Origin: 2-01-FULL-41-26 sp964587505
GTDB taxonomy: Bacteria; Patescibacteriota; Minisyncoccia; 2-02-FULL-40-12; GWA2-44-9
Direction of reading: 5' to 3'
Length of the DNA stretch: 33,393 bases
Assembly (NCBI GenBank): GCA_964587505.1
Contig: CAZPLD010000003.1
Location: 1 to 33,393 of the forward strand
Position 1 is the stretch's first letter. Each line of letters opens with the position of its first letter. The position numbers and the translations under genes were made by a program. Below the pieces are notes generated by a model. That model saw only the letters and a list, made by a program, of their open reading frames with translations, did no database searches and was not told the DNA's origin. Shown here one piece after another: positions 21,295 to 28,283 of the stretch.

Positions 21295-22704
21295 ATGAAA
21301 ATTTATAACACGCTAACAAAACAACTTGAACCACTCCCGTCGCCTGACGAGCAAAAAAAGCTCAATATGTTTGTCTGTGGACCGACAGTTTACGACTACG
21401 TCCACATCGGCAATGCCAGGACTTTTGTTTTTTTTGATGTGGTTGCAAAATATCTGCGCTATCGCGGTTATGACGTAAATTATATTCAAAATATTACCGA
21501 CATAGATAATAAAATAATCGAGCGGGCCCAGAAAGAGGGCGCTGACCCGCTGGAATATGCCAAAAAGTATACTGATATTTTCAAAGAAGATATGAAAATG
21601 CTTGGCGTCACGGCCCCTGAATATAAGAACGCCACCGACCATATTCCCGAAGTAATCAAGCAGATCCAAACTCTATTGGATAAAAGCAATGCTTACGTAA
21701 TCGAGAATGATGGCATATATTTTGACCTGTCCACGTTCCCCGATTACGGCAAATTGTCAGGCAGGACTGCCGGCATGGCAGATGATGCTGTTTCCCGCAT
21801 AGATGATAGCGACAAGAAACGCAATCGCGGAGATTTTGCTTTGTGGAAATTCGGTCAACCGGGCGACCCAAGCTGGCCGGCGCCATTCGGAAATGGCAGG
21901 CCGGGTTGGCATATTGAAGACACTGCCATCACCGAAAAATACTTCGGCCCGCAATACGATATCCACGGCGGAGGCGAAGACCTGAAATTCCCCCACCACG
22001 AAGCCGAAATTGCCCAGCAAGAGTCGGCCTCCGGATTAAAGCCGTTCGTTAAATACTGGATGCATGGAGGATTTTTAGTAAATAAAGAGCAGAAAATGTC
22101 CAAGTCATTGGGAAATTTCCAAACTGCCCACGAACTTCTGGAAAAATACCCGAAAGAAGTACTCCGGTTTTATCTCCTAAGCGGACATTACCGCTCACCG
22201 CTAAACTTTAGTGAAAAACTTCTTATTCGGTCTGCCGCTGCTGTGCAAAGAATTTCAGAATTCAAGAGGGCGACAGAAATGGCAAACCAAAAAGGAAAAG
22301 GCAATATAATAAAACACAATGATGTTATTGTTGATGTTGACTACATTAAAAAATTGGGAAAAATGTTTTTTGAATCTTTAGATAATGACTTTAATACACA
22401 AGAGGCACTCGGACACTTGTTTAGTTTAATAAGGGCGCTTAATTTGTCTCTTAGTATGGGTGCTATCAGCAAGGAATATGCGAAACCAGTTTTAGAATTT
22501 TTAAATAAAGTGGGTGGGATTTTTGGAATAGTTCCAACCAACCACGAAGAGGTTCCGAGAGATATTATAAAATTAGTCACAAAAAGAGCAAACCTACGTG
22601 CAGAAAATAATTATGACGAAGCAGACAAAATAAGAGCCCAGATCGAAGAAATGGGCTATCAAGTCGAAGATACTATCTATGGGCCGCTCATAACTAAAAA
22701 ATGA
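21295..22704 (+). CDS. cysS: Cysteinyl-tRNA synthetase, with Asp replacing one zinc ligand
   Basis: Class I synthetase of 469 aa. The HIGH region is CGPTVYDYVHIGNAR (Cys28 is a zinc ligand in E. coli numbering), the KMSKS motif is QKMSKSLGNF, and the zinc ligands HHE are in FPHHEAEIAQ. The second Cys ligand, in the usual WHIECSAM, is replaced: here WHIEDTAI. Asp may still bind zinc. The start was set to ATG 21295 (MKIYNTLT), because the GTG 51 nt upstream would translate a REP-like palindrome and is not family sequence. It ends with TGA, two bases before the convergent gene ending at 22706. Confidence 0.95.
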   Translation: MKIYNTLTKQLEPLPSPDEQKKLNMFVCGPTVYDYVHIGNARTFVFFDVVAKYLRYRGYDVNYIQNITDIDNKIIERAQKEGADPLEYAKKYTDIFKEDMKMLGVTAPEYKNATDHIPEVIKQIQTLLDKSNAYVIENDGIYFDLSTFPDYGKLSGRTAGMADDAVSRIDDSDKKRNRGDFALWKFGQPGDPSWPAPFGNGRPGWHIEDTAITEKYFGPQYDIHGGGEDLKFPHHEAEIAQQESASGLKPFVKYWMHGGFLVNKEQKMSKSLGNFQTAHELLEKYPKEVLRFYLLSGHYRSPLNFSEKLLIRSAAAVQRISEFKRATEMANQKGKGNIIKHNDVIVDVDYIKKLGKMFFESLDNDFNTQEALGHLFSLIRALNLSLSMGAISKEYAKPVLEFLNKVGGIFGIVPTNHEEVPRDIIKLVTKRANLRAENNYDEADKIRAQIEEMGYQVEDTIYGPLITKK

Positions 22705-22705
22705 T

Positions 22706-23089
22706 TTAGGTATCGAAGTCTTTTTTTCTCTTAAGACGCTTTTTTTCTTTACTTAAAAAGTCTTTCAACATGGTCAAAGTTCTGTAGTGACCCCAGAACA
22801 GAAACAAAAAAAGAAAAGCACACATAAGCTCCGGCCAAACCTGATCTTGAAGACCAATAAGTTGAGAAAGTACAGATGATAACAATGACACAAGTGTCAT
22901 GCAAAAAGTCCATTTGACGTCGTACATATTTTTTACATGAAACTCTCGCTTTTCATAATCGGACATATTCCGGCTTCCATAAAGCCGGAACCAGATACTC
23001 TGGAAGATATTTGCTGTGCCATATAAAGTCAGAATCAGAATAACTGCAGAGAGGCCCCTAACCAACCAAAGCAAATAAGAATTTTCCAT
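22706..23089 (-). CDS. Orphan small membrane protein, 127 aa
   Basis: Family not recognised. Three hydrophobic segments: about 5-28 (LLWLVRGLSAVILILTLYGT), 60-80 (FCMTLVSLLSSVLSQLIG) and 88-102 (CAFLFLFLFWG). A Lys/Arg-rich tail (KEKKRLKRKKDF) is probably cytoplasmic. Unlike most genes here it has a real leader with Shine-Dalgarno AAAGGA 6 nt before the ATG and a near-consensus promoter. It faces cysS with one base between the stops. Confidence 0.65.
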   Translation of the reverse strand: MENSYLLWLVRGLSAVILILTLYGTANIFQSIWFRLYGSRNMSDYEKREFHVKNMYDVKWTFCMTLVSLLSSVLSQLIGLQDQVWPELMCAFLFLFLFWGHYRTLTMLKDFLSKEKKRLKRKKDFDT

Positions 23090-23122
23090 AGACTATCCTT
23101 TAAAGGAGCATCGAGCTTCTAC

Positions 23123-23151
23123 GTTTTACGACTATTTTGACTTTTTGTCAA
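23123..23151 (-). promoter_or_regulatory. Promoter of the 22706-23089 gene
   Basis: TTGACA (23146-23151 on the minus strand), 17-nt spacer, TAAAAC (23123-23128). The predicted leader is about 25-30 nt and contains the Shine-Dalgarno AAAGGA. Confidence 0.7.
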
Positions 23152-23192
23152 CCGTAAGTATGCTTCTGCACAGTTAATGAACTTTTAGAAAC

Positions 23193-23221
23193 TTGATTAT
23201 CTTTTTTCAATCTCCGATAAT
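23193..23221 (+). promoter_or_regulatory. Promoter of dnaB
   Basis: TTGATT (23193-23198), 17-nt spacer, GATAAT (23216-23221). The ATG at 23230 is 8 nt downstream, the ATG at 23224 only 2 nt, which decides for the later start and a leaderless message. Confidence 0.6.
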
Positions 23222-23229
23222 ATATGGTG

Positions 23230-24639
23230 ATGAACAAGGTTTCTCCCGACAAATCCTTCGGTATAACTCAGGACAGGTTACCGCCGCAAGCACTGGAAGT
23301 AGAGAAAACTCTGCTGGGTTCGCTTTTGATTGACAGGGAAGCGATAAACAAAGTCGCCGATTTGTTGCGGCCGGAAGATTTTTATCAAAAAAACCACCAG
23401 ATTATTTATCAGGCGGTCTTGGCTCTTTTCGATAAGCGCGAGCCGATCGACCTTTTGAGTTTGGCCAACAAGTTGGAAGGAATGAGCCATCTTGATGACA
23501 TCGGCGGAATGGCCTACCTGACCTCTTTGGCGGGTTCTGTCGGAACTTCGGCTCATATTCTTTCTTATGCCAAGATAGTCCAACGCAAGAAAATGCTGCG
23601 GGACTTAATGGATGCCGCCCACCACATCATGGGCATCAGTGCAAATGAGGATGCGGATGTCGAAGACCTTCTGGATGAAGCGGAAAAGAAACTTTTTTCC
23701 GTTTCCCAAAAATCCCTAACAAAAAACTTTCTGCATCTCGGCGGCACTCTGGACGATGCCATGACAAGGATACTAAATCAGGGCGATGGCAATATCAGGG
23801 GCCAGAAAACATATTTTGTCGGATTAGATGACAAGCTGGGCGGACTTCAGAAATCCGATTTGATAGTTGTTGCGGCGAGGCCATCAGTCGGTAAAACAGC
23901 TTTCGCGATAAATCTTGCCCTGAACGTAGCTAAGGACAATGTTCCAGTTGGAATATTCAGTATGGAAATGTCGCTTGACCAGATTGTTGACCGTCTTATT
24001 GCCGCCCAGTCGGGAGTAAGTTTATGGAAGATGAGAACGGGCAAACTTGGAGACGAGCTTCAGGAAACGACCCGGGCCTGTGAAGAGCTGAAAAACCTGC
24101 CTCTGTTCATAGATGATTCCCCTTCCCCGAATATCCTGCAAATGAGAGCAATGGCCCGAAGATTGCAGTCTGAACATGGTAAATTGGGCCTTTTGGTTGT
24201 TGATTATTTGCAGTTAATGTCCTCCCGCAGAAACTATGACAGCCCCGTCCAGCAAGTCACGGAAATATCCCGCGGACTTAAGGGTCTGGCCAAAGAATTA
24301 AATATTCCAATTATTGCCATCTCCCAGTTATCCCGCGCCGTGGAACAAAGAGACGGCCACAGGCCCAAACTGTCCGACTTGAGAGATTCCGGCTCAATTG
24401 AGCAGGACGCCGACTTGGTCATGTTCATTCATAGAGATGATAAAATTAAGGATCGTGACAAATTAAATCCCGACCAGATAAACACCGCCCAGCTAATCAT
24501 CGCCAAACACAGAAACGGCCCCACTGGAGAAATTGACTTCAAGATCAACCCGGACAGCTTAAGGTTTTTTGAACTGGACAAGATTCATGGCGACTTGGGA
24601 GTGGTAAATGACATGAGCGAAGGAGAAAATTACCTTTGA
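23230..24639 (+). CDS. dnaB: Replicative DNA helicase DnaB
   Basis: Hexameric 5'-3' helicase at the replication fork, 469 aa. The N-terminal domain begins with DRLPPQALEVEKTLLGSLL. The RecA-like domain has Walker A AARPSVGKTAFA near 216, FSMEMS, Walker B LGLLVVDYLQLM near 325, and the arginine-finger region SQLSRAVEQR with LSDLRDSGSIEQDAD. The usual C-terminal AKHRNGPTGEI is present. No intein. The ATG at 23230 (MNKVSPDK) was chosen from promoter geometry over 23224. The stop is TGA, lying at the first bases of a perfect hairpin. recR follows in the same direction. Confidence 0.96.
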   Translation: MNKVSPDKSFGITQDRLPPQALEVEKTLLGSLLIDREAINKVADLLRPEDFYQKNHQIIYQAVLALFDKREPIDLLSLANKLEGMSHLDDIGGMAYLTSLAGSVGTSAHILSYAKIVQRKKMLRDLMDAAHHIMGISANEDADVEDLLDEAEKKLFSVSQKSLTKNFLHLGGTLDDAMTRILNQGDGNIRGQKTYFVGLDDKLGGLQKSDLIVVAARPSVGKTAFAINLALNVAKDNVPVGIFSMEMSLDQIVDRLIAAQSGVSLWKMRTGKLGDELQETTRACEELKNLPLFIDDSPSPNILQMRAMARRLQSEHGKLGLLVVDYLQLMSSRRNYDSPVQQVTEISRGLKGLAKELNIPIIAISQLSRAVEQRDGHRPKLSDLRDSGSIEQDADLVMFIHRDDKIKDRDKLNPDQINTAQLIIAKHRNGPTGEIDFKINPDSLRFFELDKIHGDLGVVNDMSEGENYL

Positions 24640-24680
24640 TAACAATGTGCGTCATTGTAACAATGACGCACATTGTTATC
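24638..24680. repeat. Perfect 20-bp hairpin with 3-nt loop between dnaB and recR
   Basis: Arms 24638-24657 and 24661-24680 are exactly complementary around TAA. The dnaB stop codon is in the first arm. After the second arm the plus strand reads GTTTATAC, so a proper T run is lacking. It resembles the 19-bp triloop hairpin after dnaK in form, not in sequence. Confidence 0.82.
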
Positions 24681-24690
24681 GTTTATACAT

Positions 24691-25296
24691 ATGAATTCAA
24701 GGTTTAAAGATATAGTAAAATTATTCCAAAAACTTCCCGGCGTAGGTCCAAGACAAGCGGCCAGATTTGTCATCGCCTTGATGGACAAACCCGAAGCCGA
24801 ACTTCAGGAATTCGGCAAAGCTGTGGCAAATCTGCGCAAAGAGATATCTTTCTGTCCTGTTTGTTTTAACATAAGCGATAATGGCCTGTGTGCAGTATGT
24901 TTGGACAACAAAAGAGACCAGACAAAATTGCTTGTAGTTGAAAAGGTTACCGACCTGGATTCTATTGAACGGACAGGGCTCTATAAAGGCCTCTACCACG
25001 TCCTTGGCGGTGCTATAAATCCTTTAGACGGCCTTACCCCAGAAACGCTCCGTTTAAGAGAGTTGGAAGAGCGTATAAGCAAGCTCGGCGGCAAGAACAT
25101 GGAGCTCATAATCGCCACTAATCCTAATACCGCCGGTGAGACCACTTCCCACTATATCAGAGAGATTTTTGGCTCCGCCAGCTGGCGGAAAAAAGGTGTC
25201 TATTTAACCCGCCTCGCCCGCGGCCTCTCCTCCGGCTCAAATCTAGAATACACCGACGAAATCACCCTCAAAAACGCGTTGGATTATAGAAAGTAA
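24691..25296 (+). CDS. recR: Recombination mediator RecR
   Basis: Acts with RecO in loading RecA on gaps; 201 aa, the usual length. It has an N-terminal helix-hairpin-helix (KLPGVGPRQAARF), a four-Cys zinc finger (FCPVC ... LCAVC, near 52-70), and a TOPRIM domain with LLVVEKVTDLDSIE and GLYHVLGGAINPLDG. The start is ATG 24691 (MNSRFKDI); an upstream TTG in frame lies inside the dnaB-recR hairpin. It ends at a bidirectional hairpin shared with the convergent rplU. Confidence 0.95.
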   Translation: MNSRFKDIVKLFQKLPGVGPRQAARFVIALMDKPEAELQEFGKAVANLRKEISFCPVCFNISDNGLCAVCLDNKRDQTKLLVVEKVTDLDSIERTGLYKGLYHVLGGAINPLDGLTPETLRLRELEERISKLGGKNMELIIATNPNTAGETTSHYIREIFGSASWRKKGVYLTRLARGLSSGSNLEYTDEITLKNALDYRK

Positions 25297-25320
25297 ATCA
25301 CCGCTCTTAGGCGGTGATTT
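25295..25320. terminator. Shared hairpin between recR and rplU
   Basis: Ten-base perfect stem (AAATCACCGC / GCGGTGATTT) with a 6-nt loop; both stop codons overlap it. T content after the stem is modest in both directions, so termination is likely but not certain. Confidence 0.65.
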
Positions 25321-25624
25321 TGGTGATTTGGATTTTGGTATATGGCTGGCGGTGGCCCTTTTTCTTGTGTTGGCGGGTTTTAGACCTGAATCGGAAAACC
25401 ATCTTTTTGTCGCCTTTTCCCTCTTCCAAAATCTTAGCAGAAACTTTAGCTCCGGAAACAACCGGCTTACCAAGCTTAACCTCACCATTAACTACAAGTA
25501 ATACATCCTCAAAAACTACTTCTCCGCCTTGTCCGCCAACTGGCGGATCAAGTTTTTCAATCCTTAAAACATCGCCTTCGGCGACTTTGTATTGTTTTCC
25601 CCCTGTTTTTATAACAGCAAACAT
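25307..25624 (-). CDS. rplU: Ribosomal protein L21 (bL21)
   Basis: 50S subunit protein, 105 aa. MFAVIKTGGKQYKV at the N terminus and KTRQHKKKGHRQPYTKIQI in the C-terminal part are the family hallmarks. The start was set to ATG 25624; the longer frame adds 20 non-family residues that would lie in the promoter. Usually rplU is followed by rpmA (L27); here it stands alone next to recR, tail to tail. It has a very strong promoter 9 nt from the ATG. Confidence 0.96.
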   Translation of the reverse strand: MFAVIKTGGKQYKVAEGDVLRIEKLDPPVGGQGGEVVFEDVLLVVNGEVKLGKPVVSGAKVSAKILEEGKGDKKMVFRFRSKTRQHKKKGHRQPYTKIQITKITA

Positions 25625-25633
25625 TGTTGAGTA

Positions 25634-25662
25634 ATGATAATCAATTTTATAATATTTGTCAA
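25634..25662 (-). promoter_or_regulatory. rplU promoter
   Basis: TTGACA (25657-25662 on the minus strand), 17-nt spacer, TATCAT (25634-25639), ATG 9 nt on. Predicted leader 0-3 nt. Confidence 0.8.
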
Positions 25663-25677
25663 AGCTTTTTTGTTTAC

Positions 25678-25706
25678 TTGACAATTTATTAAATTAGTAG
25701 TATTAT
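25678..25706 (+). promoter_or_regulatory. Promoter of the GC-rich small gene
   Basis: TTGACA (25678-25683), 17-nt spacer, TATTAT (25701-25706). It is back to back with the rplU promoter. The start codon is 19 nt downstream, with AGGAGG in between. Confidence 0.8.
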
Positions 25707-25725
25707 TATGTCATAGGAGGCAGTT

Positions 25726-26001
25726 ATGGCCAATGAGTTCCAAGTCCGAGCACGTAGTCTCCGCGATTATGTCGAAACTGTCCCATTCGGACAGATAGGC
25801 GAAGAAGTTCCGCCGCAGGGGGTGTCCGCCAAAGATTACCCCCTGACAGCCGAGTTCCGGGAGGGCAACAGGTACCTCCGGTTCGGACGCCCCTTCCGCG
25901 TCTACGGCGGCGAGGTGTCGCCGAGAATCCTGACCGACGCCGAAAATGGAATGTGGGTGCCCGACCGGCTTCTCGTCACGACCGAAATCGCCGCCGCCTA
26001 G
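25726..26001 (+). CDS. Orphan 91-aa protein encoded by a GC-rich cassette
   Basis: No family recognised. The protein is soluble, slightly acidic, with charged stretches (VRARSLRDYVETVPFGQ, EFREGNRYLRFGRPF) and no Cys, signal peptide or membrane helix. The gene is exceptional in composition: lines of 60 bases inside it reach 62-70% G+C by direct count, while its neighbours are far more AT-rich. Shine-Dalgarno AGGAGG lies 5 nt before the ATG. With its near-consensus promoter and GC-clamp terminator it is a complete stand-alone expression unit. It may be a recent transfer or a gene under strong codon selection; high expression is likely in either case. Function unknown. Confidence 0.8.
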   Translation: MANEFQVRARSLRDYVETVPFGQIGEEVPPQGVSAKDYPLTAEFREGNRYLRFGRPFRVYGGEVSPRILTDAENGMWVPDRLLVTTEIAAA

Positions 26002-26012
26002 ATCCCCGCCAA

Positions 26013-26061
26013 GGACGGTGCCATCAGTGTTCCGTCCGCCCCGCGCATCGCGCGGGGTTTT
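26013..26061 (+). terminator. GC-rich double hairpin ending the 91-aa gene
   Basis: A first stem GGACGG/CCGTCC (about 26013-26038) is followed by CCCCGCGC-ATC-GCGCGGGG (26039-26057) and TTTT. The second is a classic strong intrinsic terminator on the plus strand. Confidence 0.88.
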
Positions 26062-26064
26062 AAA

Positions 26065-26319
26065 TTATCCCCGCTCCTTTCTCATAATAAGATAACGGCG
26101 AAAGATACCGAATCCGGTAATAAAGAAGAAAAATGTCGCTACGGTAAAACTGGCGAATGCTCCTTTTGTGATACTATCTAATGCTTGGGCTGTCTGGCCG
26201 ACCATAAGTCCCGCATTGGCAATCATATAATTTCTATGAGAAACTATGCCTCCTTTTCCCTGAAACCAAACATAGGCTACGCATTGCACTCCTATCATTA
26301 TAAAAAATATGGTTGTCAT
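26065..26319 (-). CDS. Orphan small membrane protein, 84 aa
   Basis: Family not recognised. Two hydrophobic segments, about 3-19 (IFFIMIGVQCVAYVWF) and 55-73 (FTVATFFFFITGFGIF), enclose a short polar loop, with a basic tail (RRYLIMRKERG). It starts with ATG 26319 and ends 4 nt beyond the terminator of the convergent GC-rich gene. No clear Shine-Dalgarno. Confidence 0.6.
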   Translation of the reverse strand: MTTIFFIMIGVQCVAYVWFQGKGGIVSHRNYMIANAGLMVGQTAQALDSITKGAFASFTVATFFFFITGFGIFRRYLIMRKERG

Positions 26320-26362
26320 AATTGGAATTTAACATGATTTTAAGTAATTAAACAGCCGGTGG

Positions 26363-26626
26363 TTAGCCGGCGACGGTTACTTTAGAAATTGGCAGTTCTC
26401 TCTGTTCTGATTGAACCAGGTGCAACGATGTCACTAATTCAAACCATTCATTTAGCTCGTACCGAGCCCCCTTATAGTCAAAACTTCCTCCTGAACTTCC
26501 TGCGAATACAGAGGAAGATCCAGGAACCCAATTAACCCTTTCTTCTTCGACCGCTTTTACGACATCGGCAAGTTCAGCAGATGAAAGATTCGTTGAAATT
26601 TCGGAAAGGCTTTCGGGAAATGCCAC
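26363..26626 (-). CDS. Orphan acidic protein, 87 aa
   Basis: Family not recognised; soluble and acidic, with helix-prone N terminus (LSEISTNLSSAELADVVKAVEEE), a Ser/Gly turn region (PGSSSVFAGSSGGSF), and a second helical part (YELNEWFELVTSLHLV). The start was set at GTG 26626, because AAGGAGG lies 5 nt upstream of it and the promoter places the transcript start near 26649, after the TTG that would give a 96-aa form. It is one of few genes here with a full Shine-Dalgarno, like its GC-rich neighbour. Confidence 0.7.
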   Translation of the reverse strand: MAFPESLSEISTNLSSAELADVVKAVEEERVNWVPGSSSVFAGSSGGSFDYKGARYELNEWFELVTSLHLVQSEQRELPISKVTVAG

Positions 26627-26655
26627 AAGACCCTCCTTAAAGAACAAGTGCAATG

Positions 26656-26684
26656 ATATTAAACAATAATTGATATCTTGTCAA
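26656..26684 (-). promoter_or_regulatory. Promoter of the 87-aa gene
   Basis: TTGACA (26679-26684 on the minus strand), 17-nt spacer, TAATAT (26656-26661). Leader about 22 nt with AAGGAGG at 26632-26638. Confidence 0.78.
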
Positions 26685-26721
26685 GTTAAAGTTTTCCATC
26701 CTACGCTTGTATTGAACAATA

Positions 26722-26884
26722 GCAGCGCCACGGACTCTCAAAGTAAACTGCTTTACTTTGAGAACGAATTTTAGGCCGAGCTCCGTCGAGGCCGTTAAAA
26801 AATTCGGGAGAACTTTAGTTCGACTTCGTTGTGTAGCAGTAACTAAAACAAACCATCATTAATGATGGTTTGTTTTAGTTACTG
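26722..26884. repeat. Hairpin-rich segment bounded by a copied tRNA-Glu 3' end
   Basis: GCAGCGCCACGGA occurs at 26722-26734 and again at 26886-26898, where it is the 3' end of tRNA-Glu. Between the copies lie a 12-bp perfect hairpin (26736-26763, loop CTGC), an imperfect hairpin with GAATTTT/AAAATTC and GGCC/GGCC arms (about 26765-26808), and a 48-nt perfect palindrome (26837-26884) whose U-rich arms would make a bidirectional terminator for the tRNA. No ORF. It fits a mini-element or remnant that used the tRNA end as attachment site. Confidence 0.6.
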
Positions 26885-26886
26885 TG

Positions 26887-26958
26887 CAGCGCCACGGAGA
26901 GTCGAACTCCGCTTCTATGCTTGAGAAGCATATGTCCTAACCGATAGACGATGGCGCC
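26887..26958 (-). tRNA. tRNA-Glu (anticodon CTC)
   Basis: Complete cloverleaf on the minus strand, 72 nt. The acceptor stem is GGCGCCA with TGGCGCT (one G-U at the end). The D arm contains TCTATCGGTTAGGACA. The anticodon stem TATGC/GCATA encloses loop TTCTCAA with anticodon CTC. The T arm is CGGAG-TTCGACT-CTCCG. The discriminator is G, usual for tRNA-Glu. CCA is not encoded, so it must be added. It lies 38 nt after the murF stop. Confidence 0.95.
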
Positions 26959-26978
26959 ATAATTTAAAACGATAAATT

Positions 26979-26987
26979 ATTTTAACA
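26979..26987 (-). promoter_or_regulatory. Possible extended -10 promoter of tRNA-Glu
   Basis: TGTTAAAAT on the minus strand, about 20 nt before the mature tRNA 5' end. The tRNA could also be read through from murF, since no terminator separates them. Confidence 0.4.
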
Positions 26988-26996
26988 CAATTTCAA

Positions 26997-28280
26997 TTAC
27001 TTGGCCAGCCACTTTTTGGACTGCCTGACGAGTAGTTCTTTTGCGTTTTCAGGCTCCACCATGATTTCTTCCACTATTTTCTCCATCCTCATTCCCTGCG
27101 AACCCTTAACTAAAACTAAATCCCCCTCTTTAACCAATTCCGCGATTTTTAACTTCGCTTCGTCCGATGTTTCAAACTTATAAATACTCTCTGCCGGCAT
27201 TTGATTAAAAGCCGCTTCGGTTATGAATTTTGCCCTTGAACCCACGCAAACCAGCAAGTCAACAAAACTTCCGGCCATATTGCCCGCTTCTTTGTGGGCA
27301 TCAATCGTATATTTTCCCAATTCAAGCATATCTCCTAAAACGGCAACCTTACGCGTGCCGGGCAAGTCCCGGAGCGTTTCCAGTGCTAAATGGGTAGACA
27401 AAGGAGAGGCATTGTATGTGTCGTCTATAATTGTGGAATTTTTAATTCCTCGTAGTATCTTTAATCGTCCTTTCGGTCCGTGATATTCGGAAAGCGCTTC
27501 GCTTATATCCACCATGTTCATTCCGAAAACAGTTCCGACGGCCGCCGCGGCGGCGGCAGCATAGCCTTGTGACTTGCCCAAAGAACTGCTTAGTTTAAAC
27601 GGTACAAAACTGTCGTTGTAATTTACCTTAAAACTCACTCCTTCTGGTCTCTCATTAAAAATTAGGAATTCGAAATTAGAAATTTTAATATTTGCCCCTT
27701 CGCCAAATCCGTATGTAAATACTTTGGCCTTAGTTCTCTCCTTCATTTCCAAAACTGCCAAATCGTCAAAATTTAAAACTGCGAAATCTGAAGCTGAAAG
27801 CGCCTCAACAAGCCGGCTTTTTTCTTTGGCCACGCCTTCCGGTCCGGAAAAATATTCCACATGAACCGGCACCTGTCCGACAGCAGTTACTATTCCGATG
27901 TGCGGTTTATATTTTTGGGATAACTTTTTTATATCGCCCGGCCTGTCGGCGCCGTACTCCAACACCAGCACTTCAGGATAACCGGAACTGAAAAGCCCAA
28001 AAACCGCTTTAAAGAAAGACTTAATACCGAAAATTAAACTCCCGCCCTTTTCATAATATTCGTCAGCCGAATCGCTGATAATATTAAATGGCAGACCCAC
28101 TTCATTGTTTAAATTTCCTCCGCCAATCCGAACTTTTTTAACCCTGCCCACAACCAAACCAACCGCCTCTTTTGTGGATGTTTTCCCGACATTGCCGGTA
28201 ATTCCGATTATTTGCGGACTAAACCGCCACAAATACATTTTGGCCAATATTTCTACAATGATTTGGGCTAATCTATACAT
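26997..28280 (-). CDS. murF: UDP-MurNAc-tripeptide--D-Ala-D-Ala ligase MurF
   Basis: Adds the D-Ala-D-Ala dipeptide in peptidoglycan precursor synthesis, 427 aa. The P-loop is GITGNVGKTSTKEAV near 26-40; the Mur-ligase motifs LEYGADRPGDI, IDDTYNASPLST and VAVLGDMLELG are intact. The stretch ISNFEFLIFN (near 200) is encoded by a sequence almost identical to an intergenic repeat at 1731-1762 on the other strand. An Ala-rich run (AAAAAAAVG) follows a conserved GKSQGY. It starts 3 nt after ftsI and closes the division/cell-wall cluster. Confidence 0.95.
   Translation of the reverse strand: MYRLAQIIVEILAKMYLWRFSPQIIGITGNVGKTSTKEAVGLVVGRVKKVRIGGGNLNNEVGLPFNIISDSADEYYEKGGSLIFGIKSFFKAVFGLFSSGYPEVLVLEYGADRPGDIKKLSQKYKPHIGIVTAVGQVPVHVEYFSGPEGVAKEKSRLVEALSASDFAVLNFDDLAVLEMKERTKAKVFTYGFGEGANIKISNFEFLIFNERPEGVSFKVNYNDSFVPFKLSSSLGKSQGYAAAAAAAVGTVFGMNMVDISEALSEYHGPKGRLKILRGIKNSTIIDDTYNASPLSTHLALETLRDLPGTRKVAVLGDMLELGKYTIDAHKEAGNMAGSFVDLLVCVGSRAKFITEAAFNQMPAESIYKFETSDEAKLKIAELVKEGDLVLVKGSQGMRMEKIVEEIMVEPENAKELLVRQSKKWLAK
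27653..27685 (-). repeat. Intergenic-type AT-rich repeat inside murF
   Basis: On the minus strand this stretch matches about 28 of 32 bases of 1731-1762 on the plus strand (shared blocks aaatttctaatt and aattcctaattt). It is in frame and encodes ISNFEFLIFN in a surface-loop region between domains. Confidence 0.6.
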
Positions 28281-28283
28281 AAG

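Noticed and set aside
24637..24639. Possible TGA recoding as in some CPR groups
   Set aside because: dnaB and cysS end at TGA exactly where their families end, so TGA is a normal stop.
26722..26763. A second, truncated tRNA-Glu gene
   Set aside because: Only the last 13 bases match; there is no anticodon or T arm.
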